Source of the DNA: Gammaproteobacteria bacterium
Lineage (GTDB): Bacteria > Pseudomonadota > Gammaproteobacteria > JAIEPX01
Reading direction: 5' to 3'
DNA length: 64,000 bases
Assembly (NCBI GenBank): GCA_019748175.1
Contig: JAIEPX010000016.1
Coordinates: 1-64,000 of the forward strand
The notes beneath the pieces were generated by a model, which ran no database searches, was not told where the DNA came from, and saw only the letters and a program-made list of their open reading frames with translations. Made by a program: the position numbers and the translations under genes. Within the stretch, counting starts at the first letter, position 1. Each line of letters starts with the position of its first letter. Of the stretch, positions 27,940-37,812 are shown one piece after another.

Positions 27940-28596
27940 ATGGTTAATAAGTTATTTTTTGCCATTTTTTTAACAATTTGTGCCCTTACGTCTCCTGCTA
28001 GCTATTCAGCCGTTCAATTCCATTCCAAACCCAGCATACTGACCAGCAGCCGACCTACTGGTCTTAACAGTAATGTCGCTACATTGGCCTATAATGCCCA
28101 TTTAAAAGCTAAGCTACGCGGCCTCACACATTCCGATATCTTAACGATTATTGACTATTCCATGCCTTCAACGAGTCGCCGATTGTGGGTGCTAGACCTT
28201 CAGCACAATAAACTGCTATTGAACACAGTTGTGAGTCATGGGGCTCAAACAGGCGATCTGTATGCTAGAAGCTTCTCAGACCAGCCCGGTACCCACAAGT
28301 CGAGTTTAGGGGTGTATGTGACTGATACCACCTATGATGGGCATAATGGTTTTTCTCTAAGACTCAAAGGGTTAGAGCGTGGATTTAATGCTAATGCTTA
28401 TAGCCGTTCCATCGTCATGCACGGTGCTTGGTATGTTAATGAAGGCGCACATCATATTGGACGAAGTTGGGGCTGCCCTGCTGTTCCAGCGCGATTGGCA
28501 AAATATGTGATTAACACTATCAAAGGTGGTTCAGTATTAGTTGCGTATTATCCAGATCATAATTGGCTAAGTCATTCTCAGTTTCTAAGAGCATAA
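27940..28596 (+). CDS. Periplasmic murein L,D-transpeptidase catalytic-domain protein (YkuD_2 type)
   Basis: A 218-residue protein with a signal peptide (residues 1-24, ending ...SYSA) and no LysM domain. The catalytic core carries MHGAWYVNEGAHHIGRSWGC, with the histidine and the nucleophilic cysteine in SWGCPAV, the pattern of the PF13645 (YkuD_2) branch. It is a divergent relative of the preceding enzyme and not a tandem duplicate. Likely substrate is peptidoglycan. A bidirectional terminator separates it from the convergent TolC-SPOR gene. Confidence 0.85.
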   Translation: MVNKLFFAIFLTICALTSPASYSAVQFHSKPSILTSSRPTGLNSNVATLAYNAHLKAKLRGLTHSDILTIIDYSMPSTSRRLWVLDLQHNKLLLNTVVSHGAQTGDLYARSFSDQPGTHKSSLGVYVTDTTYDGHNGFSLRLKGLERGFNANAYSRSIVMHGAWYVNEGAHHIGRSWGCPAVPARLAKYVINTIKGGSVLVAYYPDHNWLSHSQFLRA

Positions 28597-28600
28597 AAAA

Positions 28601-28624
28601 GAAAGGGGTCACCTGACCCCTTTC
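28601..28624. terminator. Bidirectional hairpin terminator between L,D-transpeptidase and TolC-SPOR genes
   Basis: An 11-bp perfect stem, GAAAGGGGTCA with TGACCCCTTTC, and a 2-base loop. On the minus strand it is followed by TTTTTTA, a good intrinsic terminator for the tolC-like gene. On the plus strand it lies 4 bp after the stop codon but lacks a T-run. The stem contains the GGGGTCA motif that recurs elsewhere in the window. Confidence 0.8.
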
Positions 28625-28642
28625 CCGATAACTCCTAAAGTC

Positions 28643-30820
28643 TTATTCGCTGTCTTCGACAGGAACAACAGATCCAGAAATATTCGATTGCATTAGTTTA
28701 TGATAGAGATTTTCCGCTGAGCTTTTTTGCTTCGTGGGTCCTACATAAACTTCTGTTGTTGTATTGTCAGGCGTTTTGATTTCTTTTACGAAACCATCAA
28801 AACCTTTGTCTTGAAGTTTTTCGATAGACTTCTCTACTTCTTTATCAGAAGTATAAGTACCTACTTTAACCGCCCAAGATTTCTTAGCTTTAGCATGTTT
28901 ATCTGCTGCAGCCTCAGCACGTTTAGGCTGTTCCTCTTTAGCAACAGGTTTCTCAGCTTCTGTTTGAACAGTAGGTTCGGGCTGAGACGTTACTGTTGTT
29001 GACTCAGGAACGTTATTTTCATTTGCTTTAACTTCTTTCTTTTCTGCACTCGGGCTCACAACCACATTACTGGTTGGCTCAACCGGTGCTGCCGTACTTT
29101 TCTCCGCTTCTTTAGACTCATTCACAGGCAAATTTTGAATCTCTTTTTCAGGTGCAACTGATTGCAATGCATTTTCTTTTACATGAGCATCATGATGTTT
29201 TCGATGAGCTTTTGCTTTAAGTTTTTTAGGCTCTTTTTGATTTTTTTTCTTTTCCTCATGCATCACTACAGAATGCAAACCGTCTTTATAACCAAATGCG
29301 CCATCAAGCCGTTTACCAGTAAATCGACGAGTAATAACACCAGCACAACTTAAAGTATTACAGGGTTGATTACGATGAATAGGTTCTTGTTTATGATAAT
29401 ACTTCGATGGAAAATCTTGTTGTTCTAAACCAGCATCATATTGGCGACCAGAACGTGCTGGGCTCGCAATTTCTTGATAGGTGTGATACAGCTCATGAGC
29501 TTCAGTAGGTAAATTAACATGTAAATAGTTTACCAATTGCCCCATAGCATCGAGCACTCGATACCGAGAATATAATGCATCGTAACAACCACGAATAAAA
29601 TTAGAATCTGCGGCAAAATTTTCATTTTCTGTATCAAGTACATCCAGCAATTCACGTTTGCCTAATTTAAATTGCTCGTTGTAAGAACCCAAGGATCTTT
29701 TAGACGCTAACGAATGCTCTCTTAAAGAAGGCAATCGGTCTTCAGACGTTAACATGGCGTTCCACGATAATCGTAAGTTCTCAATCACTTGCCTGCAAGT
29801 ACGATTGCGAATGTCAGCAGCTTCTTGTGTTAAATACGCTGTTTCACGTTGACGTGCTACATCAGCTCCGCCATTAAATAAATTATAATGGAATTCACCC
29901 ATTACGCGGAAGGATTTATCAGGTCCTTCTACTCCATCGACATCCCGATTATTTTCAGCGGCTGCAACAATATCGACCACTGGGAATGCCGTTCGATGAG
30001 ATACATTATGCTGTGCACGGGCTTCTTCAACATCAACCACAGCACTGCGCATTTTCGGATGGTAACGTAATGCAATGGTTGCTGCTTCATCCAATGAACT
30101 TGGAATTAATGGTCTTCCGGGTGTTGTAGGTAATGATAGCTGGGCTGGGTGCATGCCTGTCACTCTGAAAAAGAATGCTTCAGAATTTGCCAAATCGTTT
30201 TCAACGGCGAATAAATTGGATCTAGCAAGAGCCAATCGACCACTCACTTCATGATTATCCGCTTCACGACCGACACCCGATCTACCACGCTGAGAAATCA
30301 TTGAATGATAGCCTTCATGAGCACGTAGATTTCGTCGTGCCACTTGTACAAGTTCGCGATCTCTTAGAACATTGATATAGGCTTGAGTTGCAAGAAGTGC
30401 TTGATCTTCAGCGGCTGCGCAAACTAAATAACTATCGGCATCTGTTTTCGCTTTGGTACGTTTCATTTCATACCATGTATCGAATCCACGGAAAAGATTT
30501 TGCCGCAATTCCACACCAAGCTCTCTGCGCCATAAGTTCGTCTTAATATTAGGTCCGTTTACTCTATTTTGTTGGTTTTCTGATCTTTCACGTCCGTAGG
30601 CTGCGTTCACGTTAAGAGTAGGAAGATAACCTGCTCTAGCTTGATTCACCTGCTCATTCGAAGCTCTTTTAACCTTCATAGAAACTTGTACATCGGGGTT
30701 CGACATAACGGTTTCTTGAACAGTATCTCGAAGAGTTATAGCGTGAACTGACAAAGAAAAAGAAGTGGCTAAGGTGAAAGCGGCAGTAAGCAATAATGCT
30801 TTTGATGAAATACTTTTCAT
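28643..30820 (-). CDS. TolC-family outer membrane efflux protein fused to a C-terminal SPOR domain
   Basis: A 725-residue protein. A signal peptide (1-27, cut after SLSVHA) is followed by two outer-membrane efflux repeats (about 30-450, ITLRDTVQETVMSNPDVQVSMK and later QFKLGKRELLDVLDTENENF), the TolC/AggA/LapE-like type. A long K/E/P/A-rich linker (about 500-645) leads to a SPOR domain (about 647-720: KSWAVKVGTYTSDKEVEKSI ... TTEVYVGPTKQKSSAENLYH). TolC proteins normally end near 450-490 residues. SPOR domains bind peptidoglycan lacking stem peptides, usually at division sites. The fusion therefore suggests a tunnel anchored to the wall. No cognate inner-membrane pump lies nearby, so the transport partner is unknown. 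Confidence 0.88.
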   Translation of the reverse strand: MKSISSKALLLTAAFTLATSFSLSVHAITLRDTVQETVMSNPDVQVSMKVKRASNEQVNQARAGYLPTLNVNAAYGRERSENQQNRVNGPNIKTNLWRRELGVELRQNLFRGFDTWYEMKRTKAKTDADSYLVCAAAEDQALLATQAYINVLRDRELVQVARRNLRAHEGYHSMISQRGRSGVGREADNHEVSGRLALARSNLFAVENDLANSEAFFFRVTGMHPAQLSLPTTPGRPLIPSSLDEAATIALRYHPKMRSAVVDVEEARAQHNVSHRTAFPVVDIVAAAENNRDVDGVEGPDKSFRVMGEFHYNLFNGGADVARQRETAYLTQEAADIRNRTCRQVIENLRLSWNAMLTSEDRLPSLREHSLASKRSLGSYNEQFKLGKRELLDVLDTENENFAADSNFIRGCYDALYSRYRVLDAMGQLVNYLHVNLPTEAHELYHTYQEIASPARSGRQYDAGLEQQDFPSKYYHKQEPIHRNQPCNTLSCAGVITRRFTGKRLDGAFGYKDGLHSVVMHEEKKKNQKEPKKLKAKAHRKHHDAHVKENALQSVAPEKEIQNLPVNESKEAEKSTAAPVEPTSNVVVSPSAEKKEVKANENNVPESTTVTSQPEPTVQTEAEKPVAKEEQPKRAEAAADKHAKAKKSWAVKVGTYTSDKEVEKSIEKLQDKGFDGFVKEIKTPDNTTTEVYVGPTKQKSSAENLYHKLMQSNISGSVVPVEDSE

Positions 30821-31011
30821 GCAGAAAATCCCTTTTTAGTTGTGAAACTCGCAACGATGTTACACATTTTTATGGGTGAGTCAAGCTTTATTGCTGAACG
30901 AAAACATCAGCATTACAAGGGCAAAATTGATGACATAGATAATGTATTAAACTATTCCAATGGGGCAGGAAAGTTTCTTTAAAATCAATAAGTTAACAAA
31001 CAGCAATCTGA

Positions 31012-31923
31012 TTAAGATTGAGCCTCGATTTTGACAGGAATATTTTCGTACCATTCCAAAAATTCATTCGCCATTGTTAGGGGGGAACATTCTTGTGCGA
31101 AATGCATCACTTCACCTAAATCAATGAGCTCAAGGTTCGAGAAATTTTCTTTAGCCCACTGAGCATCCTCGATATTCGTCATGAAACCGGGAACGCCATA
31201 AAACATTAGCTTATGCACATCAGAATTTTTCAAACGATTAGAATATTCTCGGATCAAGGCCACTACATCAACAGGCTCGCCGTTACCTTTTGGAAAATCA
31301 TGAATATATTGCAGAAGCGGCTTGCGTGAAGCGACATTGGGAAAAGGTTTTCGATATTGAGCCATAATATCTTCACTCAAAGGAGTTAAGACTCCGGAAG
31401 GCAAAATGGTTTCGATCAAATAATTATTTTCAAGAACTTCGACTTTACCGTGTTCTTCATCACGAATCAGCGACAAAAATTGTTGAACAGGCAATGACAA
31501 TGCGTCCCAATGTGTCACGGGCCGAATATGCGCTTCTAAAAAAGCTAAACCTTTAATTCGTTTTTCATGTTGCATGGCGTAATGAAAACCAATCACGGAT
31601 CCCCACCCGTGCATGACTAATGTGAACTTCTCAAAATCAAAGGAATCAAGAAATTGAGTCATACAATGTATATGATCAAATACGGTATATTGAATATCCG
31701 GTTTATCAGACAGACCCATACCGATTAAATCGGGTGCAATACATCGGTATTTTTGAGAGATAACAGGAATTACATTGCGCCACAAATAACTCCACGTTGG
31801 AATTCCGTGTAAAAAGATTATAGGGTCACCACTACCCTCATCGACATAGTGAATTTTCTGTCCTTCAATGTCTTTAAAGTGGGATTGAAATACAAATTCA
31901 TTTGTTAGTTGAGTCTTTTGCAT
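31012..31923 (-). CDS. Haloalkane dehalogenase-like alpha/beta hydrolase lacking the catalytic nucleophile
   Basis: The sequence follows haloalkane dehalogenases closely over its 303 residues: HGIPTWSYLWRNVIP at the oxyanion region, APDLIGMGLSDKPDIQY, FLEAHIRPVTHWD and a C-terminal MHFAQECSP with the catalytic-type histidine. The nucleophile elbow, however, reads VMHGWGS where the family has HDWGS; Gly106 replaces the aspartate. The halide-stabilising tryptophan that follows is kept. As seen, the protein could not form the covalent ester intermediate, so it is probably not an active dehalogenase. It may be a binding protein or use other chemistry. It lies 20 bp downstream of the glutamate dehydrogenase gene, same strand. 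Confidence 0.8.
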   Translation of the reverse strand: MQKTQLTNEFVFQSHFKDIEGQKIHYVDEGSGDPIIFLHGIPTWSYLWRNVIPVISQKYRCIAPDLIGMGLSDKPDIQYTVFDHIHCMTQFLDSFDFEKFTLVMHGWGSVIGFHYAMQHEKRIKGLAFLEAHIRPVTHWDALSLPVQQFLSLIRDEEHGKVEVLENNYLIETILPSGVLTPLSEDIMAQYRKPFPNVASRKPLLQYIHDFPKGNGEPVDVVALIREYSNRLKNSDVHKLMFYGVPGFMTNIEDAQWAKENFSNLELIDLGEVMHFAQECSPLTMANEFLEWYENIPVKIEAQS

Positions 31924-31943
31924 TGAATGCCTCCCTCCGCCGA

Positions 31944-34900
31944 TTATTTAGCCTTTTCATTAGCATTATCGTTCGAACGGGCCAATTCGACTAATTCACG
32001 CATAGCGACAGTCAACATCGAAAATTCATAGATTGAACTATTACGCAAATCAATAACCATTGCTTCCCAACGTTTTACGTGCCCAGATTTCTTATTCAGC
32101 CACGATTTAACATGCTGTTGGAGATTAGTACCTTTTGAATAAGTCGAAATAGCGCTCATCAAAATTGCCCTTTGAAGTGAATCTAAATCCGCTTTATAAG
32201 CAGCGCGAGCTAAAACACCCCAATGATTCGTAATTGGATATGAGTTAATTTGCTCACGGAACCAACGTAGATCAAGATGCTCAATCAACATAAAGTGTAG
32301 CCCAGCTGCCGTTATGAGGTCAGCCTTACTGCCTGACACCGCATCAACAATATTTAATAAAGATAAGATATCTCCTGAGGAAGCAAACAGTCGTGCGATC
32401 TCTCGAGGGACACCTGATTTTGTTAAATTTTGCAATTTATCATTATAATGTGTTTTTGCTTTACCGCTTCGGAGTTCTGGTAGTGATTCTGAAAGTTGTT
32501 GCAAGGGTTTTTTAAACTGATTTACGGTTTCTTGGATATTATAGTGGCCGTGTCGATTTCTTAAAAACCATCGAGTTGCTCGACGAATTAATTGAGTAAC
32601 ATTCAGTGACATATCGTATAAAACATCAGCTCCCACTTTATATTCTAGTGACTGTATGGCTTTGAGATAATCACTCATGCCGAAAATTTCTTTTGCTGTC
32701 ACATAGGCGCGAACGACACTTTCAGCTGAACCACCTGTTTCATCCTGCATTTGAAAGGTAAAAGTGATCCCTAAACTGGTCACTAAATCATTACTTAATT
32801 GTGTAGCGATGATTTCACGGAACAATCGATGCTGCTTCATTTCATCAAGGTATTTTGTTGACAACGGTTTTGGAAAAGCCGATTCCAGATAAGGCAATAA
32901 AATTGGATCTTTAGGCAAATCTGACGCTAAAATCTGTTCTTTAAGAATCATTTTACTGTAGGCCATTAAAACAGCAATTTCGGGTCTTGTAAGCGCAAGA
33001 CCATCAGCTTTCCGATCGGCTAACATTTTATCATCCGGCAAGAATTCAAGAGCACGTGGCAAGCGACCACTCTGTTCATAAAAATCCATGTATTGTCTAT
33101 ATAATTCTAAGTATTCTGCGGATTGTTTAACTGCCATCGTGATCGCGCGAGCTTGAGAATAATTATCAAACAAAACAATTTTTGACACTTCATCCGTCAT
33201 GCTAGACAACAATTTGTTCCGTTGATCGAGTGTAAGCTTCCCAGCGGCAACAATACGATCCAAAAGTATTTTAATATTGACTTCATGGTCAGAACAATCA
33301 ACACCACCAGAATTATCGATAAAATCAGTATTAATTCGACCACCCGCTAATTCGTATTCAATGCGTGCTAATTGTGTAAAACCGAGATTTCCACCTTCTG
33401 CAACGACTTTACAACGTAAATCACTACCATTAATTCTTAATGCGTCATTGGTACGATCACCCACTTGTGCATCGGTCTCAATGCTTGCTTTAACATACGT
33501 ACCAATACCACCATTCCATAACAAATCGTATTTTGCCTTTAATAATAGTCGAATCAGCTCATTCGGTTCGATGGTATCTTTATCCGTGTCTAGCATTTTT
33601 TGTACTTGAGATGATAATTTGATAGCTTTCGCGCTACGTACAAATACACCTCCACCCTTAGAAATTAATTCGCTATTGTAATCTGACCATTGCGAGCGAG
33701 GTAAATTGAATAATCGACTACGTTCTTTAAAACTCACTGCCGGATCAGGATTTGGATCCAGGAAAATATGCAGATGATTAAAAGCACCGATTAATTTAAT
33801 ATGCTCAGACAGTAACATGCCGTTTCCGAACACGTCACCTGACATATCACCAATCCCAACGCAGGTAAAATCTTCCTTCTGCGTATCAACACCCAACTCC
33901 TGAAAATGATTTTTAACAGATTCCCAAGCACCTTTGGCTGTAATACCCATTTTTTTATGGTCATATCCGGCCGAACCACCTGATGCAAAAGCATCACCCA
34001 ACCAAAAACTATATTCTGCAGAAATTGAATTAGCGATATCTGAAAACGTTGCAGTTCCTTTATCAGCTGCAACAACAAGATATGGGTCGTCTTCATCGTA
34101 ACGAACAGTATTTGCGGGAGTAGTTATTTTTCCATCATCAAGATTATCCACTAAATCTAACAATCCACGAATGAAATTTTGGTAACAAAGGATACCTTCT
34201 TGCATAATTTCTTCACGAGTCGCATCAGCGGGTAAGGTTTTGGGATAGAATCCTCCTTTAGCACCATAAGGAACAATAATAGCATTTTTAACTGATTGAG
34301 CTTTCATTAACCCCAATACTTCCGTGCGATAATCCTCTCGTCGATCTGACCAACGAATTCCACCACGAGCAACTTTTGAGCCTCTTAAATGAACGCCCTC
34401 AAATCGGACAGAATAAACAAAGGTTTCAAACATCGGTAAAGGGTGTGGTAAATCTGGGACGTTCTTAGGATCAAGTTTAAATGATAAATAATCTTTATTT
34501 TTACCCGCAGTGGTGAGCTGATAATAATTCGTGCGCAATGTTGCTTTAATTAAGGCTATATAACGACTAAAAATTCTTTCTTCATCGAGACTTGTGACAT
34601 GATCCAGAGCATGCAAAATACCTTTTTCAAGTTGAATGATGCGACTTGCCCGTCCTTTTTCCAAACTAGGATCGAAATGTTCATGAAAAAATTCAACTAT
34701 TAATCGCGCAATGCCAGGATTATTCGTAAAGGCTTGCTCAATATAATGTTGACTAAATAGAAATCGAGCTTGATGTAAATATTTTGCATACGCGCGAAGA
34801 ACTATAACTTCACGCCACGTTAATTCTGCGGCTAAAACTAATCGATTAAAACTGTCGTTGCCTGATAATCCGAGCCAAATAGCGTAAAATGCCTCTTGAA

Positions 34901-36803
34901 AACGATCTTTAACTTTTTCAACATCAATAGGATGCGTTTCAGGATAGTACATAAGAAAATCATTAAGCCAAACAGATCGATTTTCGACTAGAAGTTGATA
35001 TGGCTGCTCACTCAGAACACGTAATCCCATATTTTCCAACATTGGTATCACATCTGAAAGTGGGATATTTTCATCGTATCGGAACGTTTTAAGACGAAAT
35101 ACACCAGGATCTGTATTTTTTGGGCGATAAAATGTCATAGCCAAATCGATATTTTGGCGTAATTGTTCAATATGACTAATATCATACAAGACAGAACTTG
35201 CTTTGAAGGATTCACGATACCCTGCCGGAAATGCGTGACTATATAGATGAAATAGTTTTTCACCGTCTTCTTCACCAAATTTATCTATCATTCGCACTTT
35301 GACTCTGTCATACCATGATTGAGTCACTTGAACTAATTTTTCTTCTATCGATTTAGTATTGATGGATAATTTTTTCTTCGGGTCAGTTCGTACCACAAAA
35401 TGAATTCGCGTTAAAATAGATTCTGGGAAAAAAGTGGAATAACTGATTTCAGTACCTTCCAATTGTTCCATTAATACATCTTGCATTCGACTAATAAGAC
35501 TAGTGTTAAATTTTTCCTTAGGCAAATACACAAGGCACGAAACATAGCGATTATAAGCATCTTTGCGTAAAAATAACCGCAAACGTCGGCGTTCTTGCAG
35601 TTGCGAGATTCCTAATGCCATCTCGCTGAGGTCTTCAATCGACCCTTGGAATAAATCATCACGAGGAAAAGTTTCTAAAATATTCATCATGTCTTTTGCA
35701 GAATGCCCAAGATGCAGCACACCGGATTTTTTCAGAATTAAAGCCACTTTTCGACGAAGGAGAGGAATTTCCTGAGGGTTATCGTGATAAGCGTCTTTGG
35801 TATAAAGACCAATAAAACGTCTTTCTCCAATAATTTCACCTTTATTGTTAAAACGTTTAACACCCACATAGTCTGTATGAACAGGACGATGTACTGTTGA
35901 TCGAGTGTTCGTTTTAGAAATAATCAAAATATCTTTTGATAGTGCTTGTTGACGAGCTGCGGTAGGTAATTCAGATAATTTACGGCTTTTTTTACTTTTA
36001 CTTTCGTCTCTCAACACACCAAGTCCAGAATTCGGAACAATTTCAAGCATTGTTTCTTTACCACGTACGGTTAAGCTGTAATCTCTATAACCTAACATGG
36101 TAAAATGATCATTCACCAACCAATGTAAGAAAGCCTTAGCTTCATCAATTTCTTCGTGATCCAGTGGGATTTCTTCTTTATCAAGTTCAGCAATTGCATC
36201 GTATAAGCGTGTACGCATTGCTTCCCAATCTTTAACAGCAAGAGCTACATCATTGAGAACTCGGTGGAGATTTTCTTCGATAAATTTTAATTTTTCAGGT
36301 TCGTGTTCTTTTTCGATTTCGATATAGATTGCAGCTTCGAAATGAACCTCTTCACCTTTTGAATCGAAAGGCAGTAATTCAACAATTTGATGATTAGCAT
36401 TACGACGTATTTGCATTCCACCTAATTGGATAATCAAGTTCGTACTGTACCCTAATCGAATCAACTCCATTCGTAATGAATCGACAAGAAATGGCATATC
36501 TAATTGATTTATTTGAATGACTGTAAAGCTCGAAGACCAGCCGTCTGTTATTTCTGTAGGATTAAAAACACGTATTTTACATTCTTCTACTTCCCGCTGA
36601 TAGATCGTATCCCATTGGGAAATAACCATACTGTATAAACTCTCGATCTTTCTGGCCTCTAAATCTTCTAGAGGTACATTTGAAAAAAATTGTTGAACAA
36701 ACGTCGTTAGAAGTGACAATTTCTTCGCTGGAAATTGCTTTTTTGCGGATTTAATAATGGCATCAATAATATTTTGGCGATTTCGCGCACTCTCAGCTGT
36801 CAT
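31944..36803 (-). CDS. gdhB: NAD-specific glutamate dehydrogenase, large (180-kDa) type
   Basis: At 1619 residues this is the large GDH class known from Pseudomonas, Streptomyces and Legionella/Coxiella relatives. The N-terminal third contains ACT-like regulatory segments. The catalytic core starts at about residue 810 (KVARGGIRWSDRREDYRTE is the hallmark), with the substrate lysine region VPYGAKGGF and the dinucleotide-binding part further on (VVAEGGNLGFTQLARIEY). It deaminates glutamate to 2-oxoglutarate with NAD+, feeding amino acids into the TCA cycle. This fits a cell that lives on amino acids and pairs with aconitase and the aminotransferase in this window. The hydrolase-like gene follows closely. 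Confidence 0.95.
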   Translation of the reverse strand: MTAESARNRQNIIDAIIKSAKKQFPAKKLSLLTTFVQQFFSNVPLEDLEARKIESLYSMVISQWDTIYQREVEECKIRVFNPTEITDGWSSSFTVIQINQLDMPFLVDSLRMELIRLGYSTNLIIQLGGMQIRRNANHQIVELLPFDSKGEEVHFEAAIYIEIEKEHEPEKLKFIEENLHRVLNDVALAVKDWEAMRTRLYDAIAELDKEEIPLDHEEIDEAKAFLHWLVNDHFTMLGYRDYSLTVRGKETMLEIVPNSGLGVLRDESKSKKSRKLSELPTAARQQALSKDILIISKTNTRSTVHRPVHTDYVGVKRFNNKGEIIGERRFIGLYTKDAYHDNPQEIPLLRRKVALILKKSGVLHLGHSAKDMMNILETFPRDDLFQGSIEDLSEMALGISQLQERRRLRLFLRKDAYNRYVSCLVYLPKEKFNTSLISRMQDVLMEQLEGTEISYSTFFPESILTRIHFVVRTDPKKKLSINTKSIEEKLVQVTQSWYDRVKVRMIDKFGEEDGEKLFHLYSHAFPAGYRESFKASSVLYDISHIEQLRQNIDLAMTFYRPKNTDPGVFRLKTFRYDENIPLSDVIPMLENMGLRVLSEQPYQLLVENRSVWLNDFLMYYPETHPIDVEKVKDRFQEAFYAIWLGLSGNDSFNRLVLAAELTWREVIVLRAYAKYLHQARFLFSQHYIEQAFTNNPGIARLIVEFFHEHFDPSLEKGRASRIIQLEKGILHALDHVTSLDEERIFSRYIALIKATLRTNYYQLTTAGKNKDYLSFKLDPKNVPDLPHPLPMFETFVYSVRFEGVHLRGSKVARGGIRWSDRREDYRTEVLGLMKAQSVKNAIIVPYGAKGGFYPKTLPADATREEIMQEGILCYQNFIRGLLDLVDNLDDGKITTPANTVRYDEDDPYLVVAADKGTATFSDIANSISAEYSFWLGDAFASGGSAGYDHKKMGITAKGAWESVKNHFQELGVDTQKEDFTCVGIGDMSGDVFGNGMLLSEHIKLIGAFNHLHIFLDPNPDPAVSFKERSRLFNLPRSQWSDYNSELISKGGGVFVRSAKAIKLSSQVQKMLDTDKDTIEPNELIRLLLKAKYDLLWNGGIGTYVKASIETDAQVGDRTNDALRINGSDLRCKVVAEGGNLGFTQLARIEYELAGGRINTDFIDNSGGVDCSDHEVNIKILLDRIVAAGKLTLDQRNKLLSSMTDEVSKIVLFDNYSQARAITMAVKQSAEYLELYRQYMDFYEQSGRLPRALEFLPDDKMLADRKADGLALTRPEIAVLMAYSKMILKEQILASDLPKDPILLPYLESAFPKPLSTKYLDEMKQHRLFREIIATQLSNDLVTSLGITFTFQMQDETGGSAESVVRAYVTAKEIFGMSDYLKAIQSLEYKVGADVLYDMSLNVTQLIRRATRWFLRNRHGHYNIQETVNQFKKPLQQLSESLPELRSGKAKTHYNDKLQNLTKSGVPREIARLFASSGDILSLLNIVDAVSGSKADLITAAGLHFMLIEHLDLRWFREQINSYPITNHWGVLARAAYKADLDSLQRAILMSAISTYSKGTNLQQHVKSWLNKKSGHVKRWEAMVIDLRNSSIYEFSMLTVAMRELVELARSNDNANEKAK

Positions 36804-37143
36804 CGTATTTCCTTCATCTATTAAATATATTCCCCTAGGTCAGAAATCAACGAATATCGTTGCTCACGACTGACTCTCTCTAGTGATAAGCATAGCGTAG
36901 ATCGCCTCAATTTTCACGCCCTAATCGCTCACCTTCGTATCGTGCCTAATTATTCTAATTATAAATTTTTTTTCGCTATTTATTGATATAACGTGATGTT
37001 TGGATATCATACTTCAAAAAGCCTTTAGACTCAGTGCATTCGGGCCTCGCAGTAGATTTCAAGTACAGAACCTAGGTTAATGTAGCCAGAATTAGAGATG
37101 CGGGATATAATATAGTGTGTATTTCTAACATTTAGGATAAAAT
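36804..37143. promoter_or_regulatory. 340-bp divergent promoter region between gdh and the two-component operon
   Basis: No gene. A perfect TATAAT at 37106-37111 lies 33 bp before the response-regulator ATG, but its -35 is weak; an AGGA at 37134-37137 is the ribosome-binding site. Towards gdh the sequence is AT-rich without a clear consensus promoter. Whether the two-component system controls its own promoter or gdh from here cannot be told. Confidence 0.4.
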
Positions 37144-37812
37144 ATGCGAGTACTATTGGTTGAAGATGACGAGATGTTGGGTGAGGTCGTACGAAATGGT
37201 TTAACACAATACGGTTACACTGTCGATTGGGTCAAAGATGGTCAGTCTGCACAACAGGCCTTACTCACTGAAGGTGAGACTTTCGATATCGTCGTTTTGG
37301 ATATCGGTTTACCACGAAAATCGGGGCTTGAAGTACTCAAAACAGTTCGCTCAAAAAATATTGCAACCCCAGTAGTTGTATTAACAGCGCGTGAAACAAT
37401 TGAAGATCGCGTAAAAGGTCTTGATGCTGGAGCCGATGATTATATTGTTAAACCTTTTGACCTTGATGAATTATGTGCACGTATGCGGGCTTTACAACGT
37501 CGAACGACATCACGAGCAGCACCCAAAATTGAACATGAAAATATCATTATTGATCCTGCTGCCCATACAGTGACATTCAATGACCAAGATATTAAACTTT
37601 CTCGTCGTGAATTTGTCCTACTTTTAAAATTAATAGAAAATGCAGGACGCGTTTTATCTCGAGAACATTTGACCTCCTCGCTCTATGGTTGGGGTGATGA
37701 AATTGATAGTAATGCGCTCGAAGTGCACATTCATAATTTACGCAAAAAATTTGGTAGTCACCTTATTCGCACAATCCGAGGCGTTGGATATATGGTTGAT
37801 AAACCGAAATGA
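37144..37812 (+). CDS. OmpR/PhoB family response regulator (QseB/PmrA/TctD subgroup)
   Basis: A 222-residue regulator with a receiver domain (acidic D8/D9, phosphoacceptor D53 in VLDIGLP, KPF lysine in DYIVKPFDLDEL) and a C-terminal winged helix (about 128-220, SRREFVLLLKLIENAGRVLSR ... VHIHNLRKKFG). The GLPR/K and LDAGADDY features place it in the QseB/PmrA/TctD group. It overlaps the downstream kinase gene by 4 bp (ATGA), so the pair is translationally coupled. Its regulon is unknown. Confidence 0.93.
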   Translation: MRVLLVEDDEMLGEVVRNGLTQYGYTVDWVKDGQSAQQALLTEGETFDIVVLDIGLPRKSGLEVLKTVRSKNIATPVVVLTARETIEDRVKGLDAGADDYIVKPFDLDELCARMRALQRRTTSRAAPKIEHENIIIDPAAHTVTFNDQDIKLSRREFVLLLKLIENAGRVLSREHLTSSLYGWGDEIDSNALEVHIHNLRKKFGSHLIRTIRGVGYMVDKPK

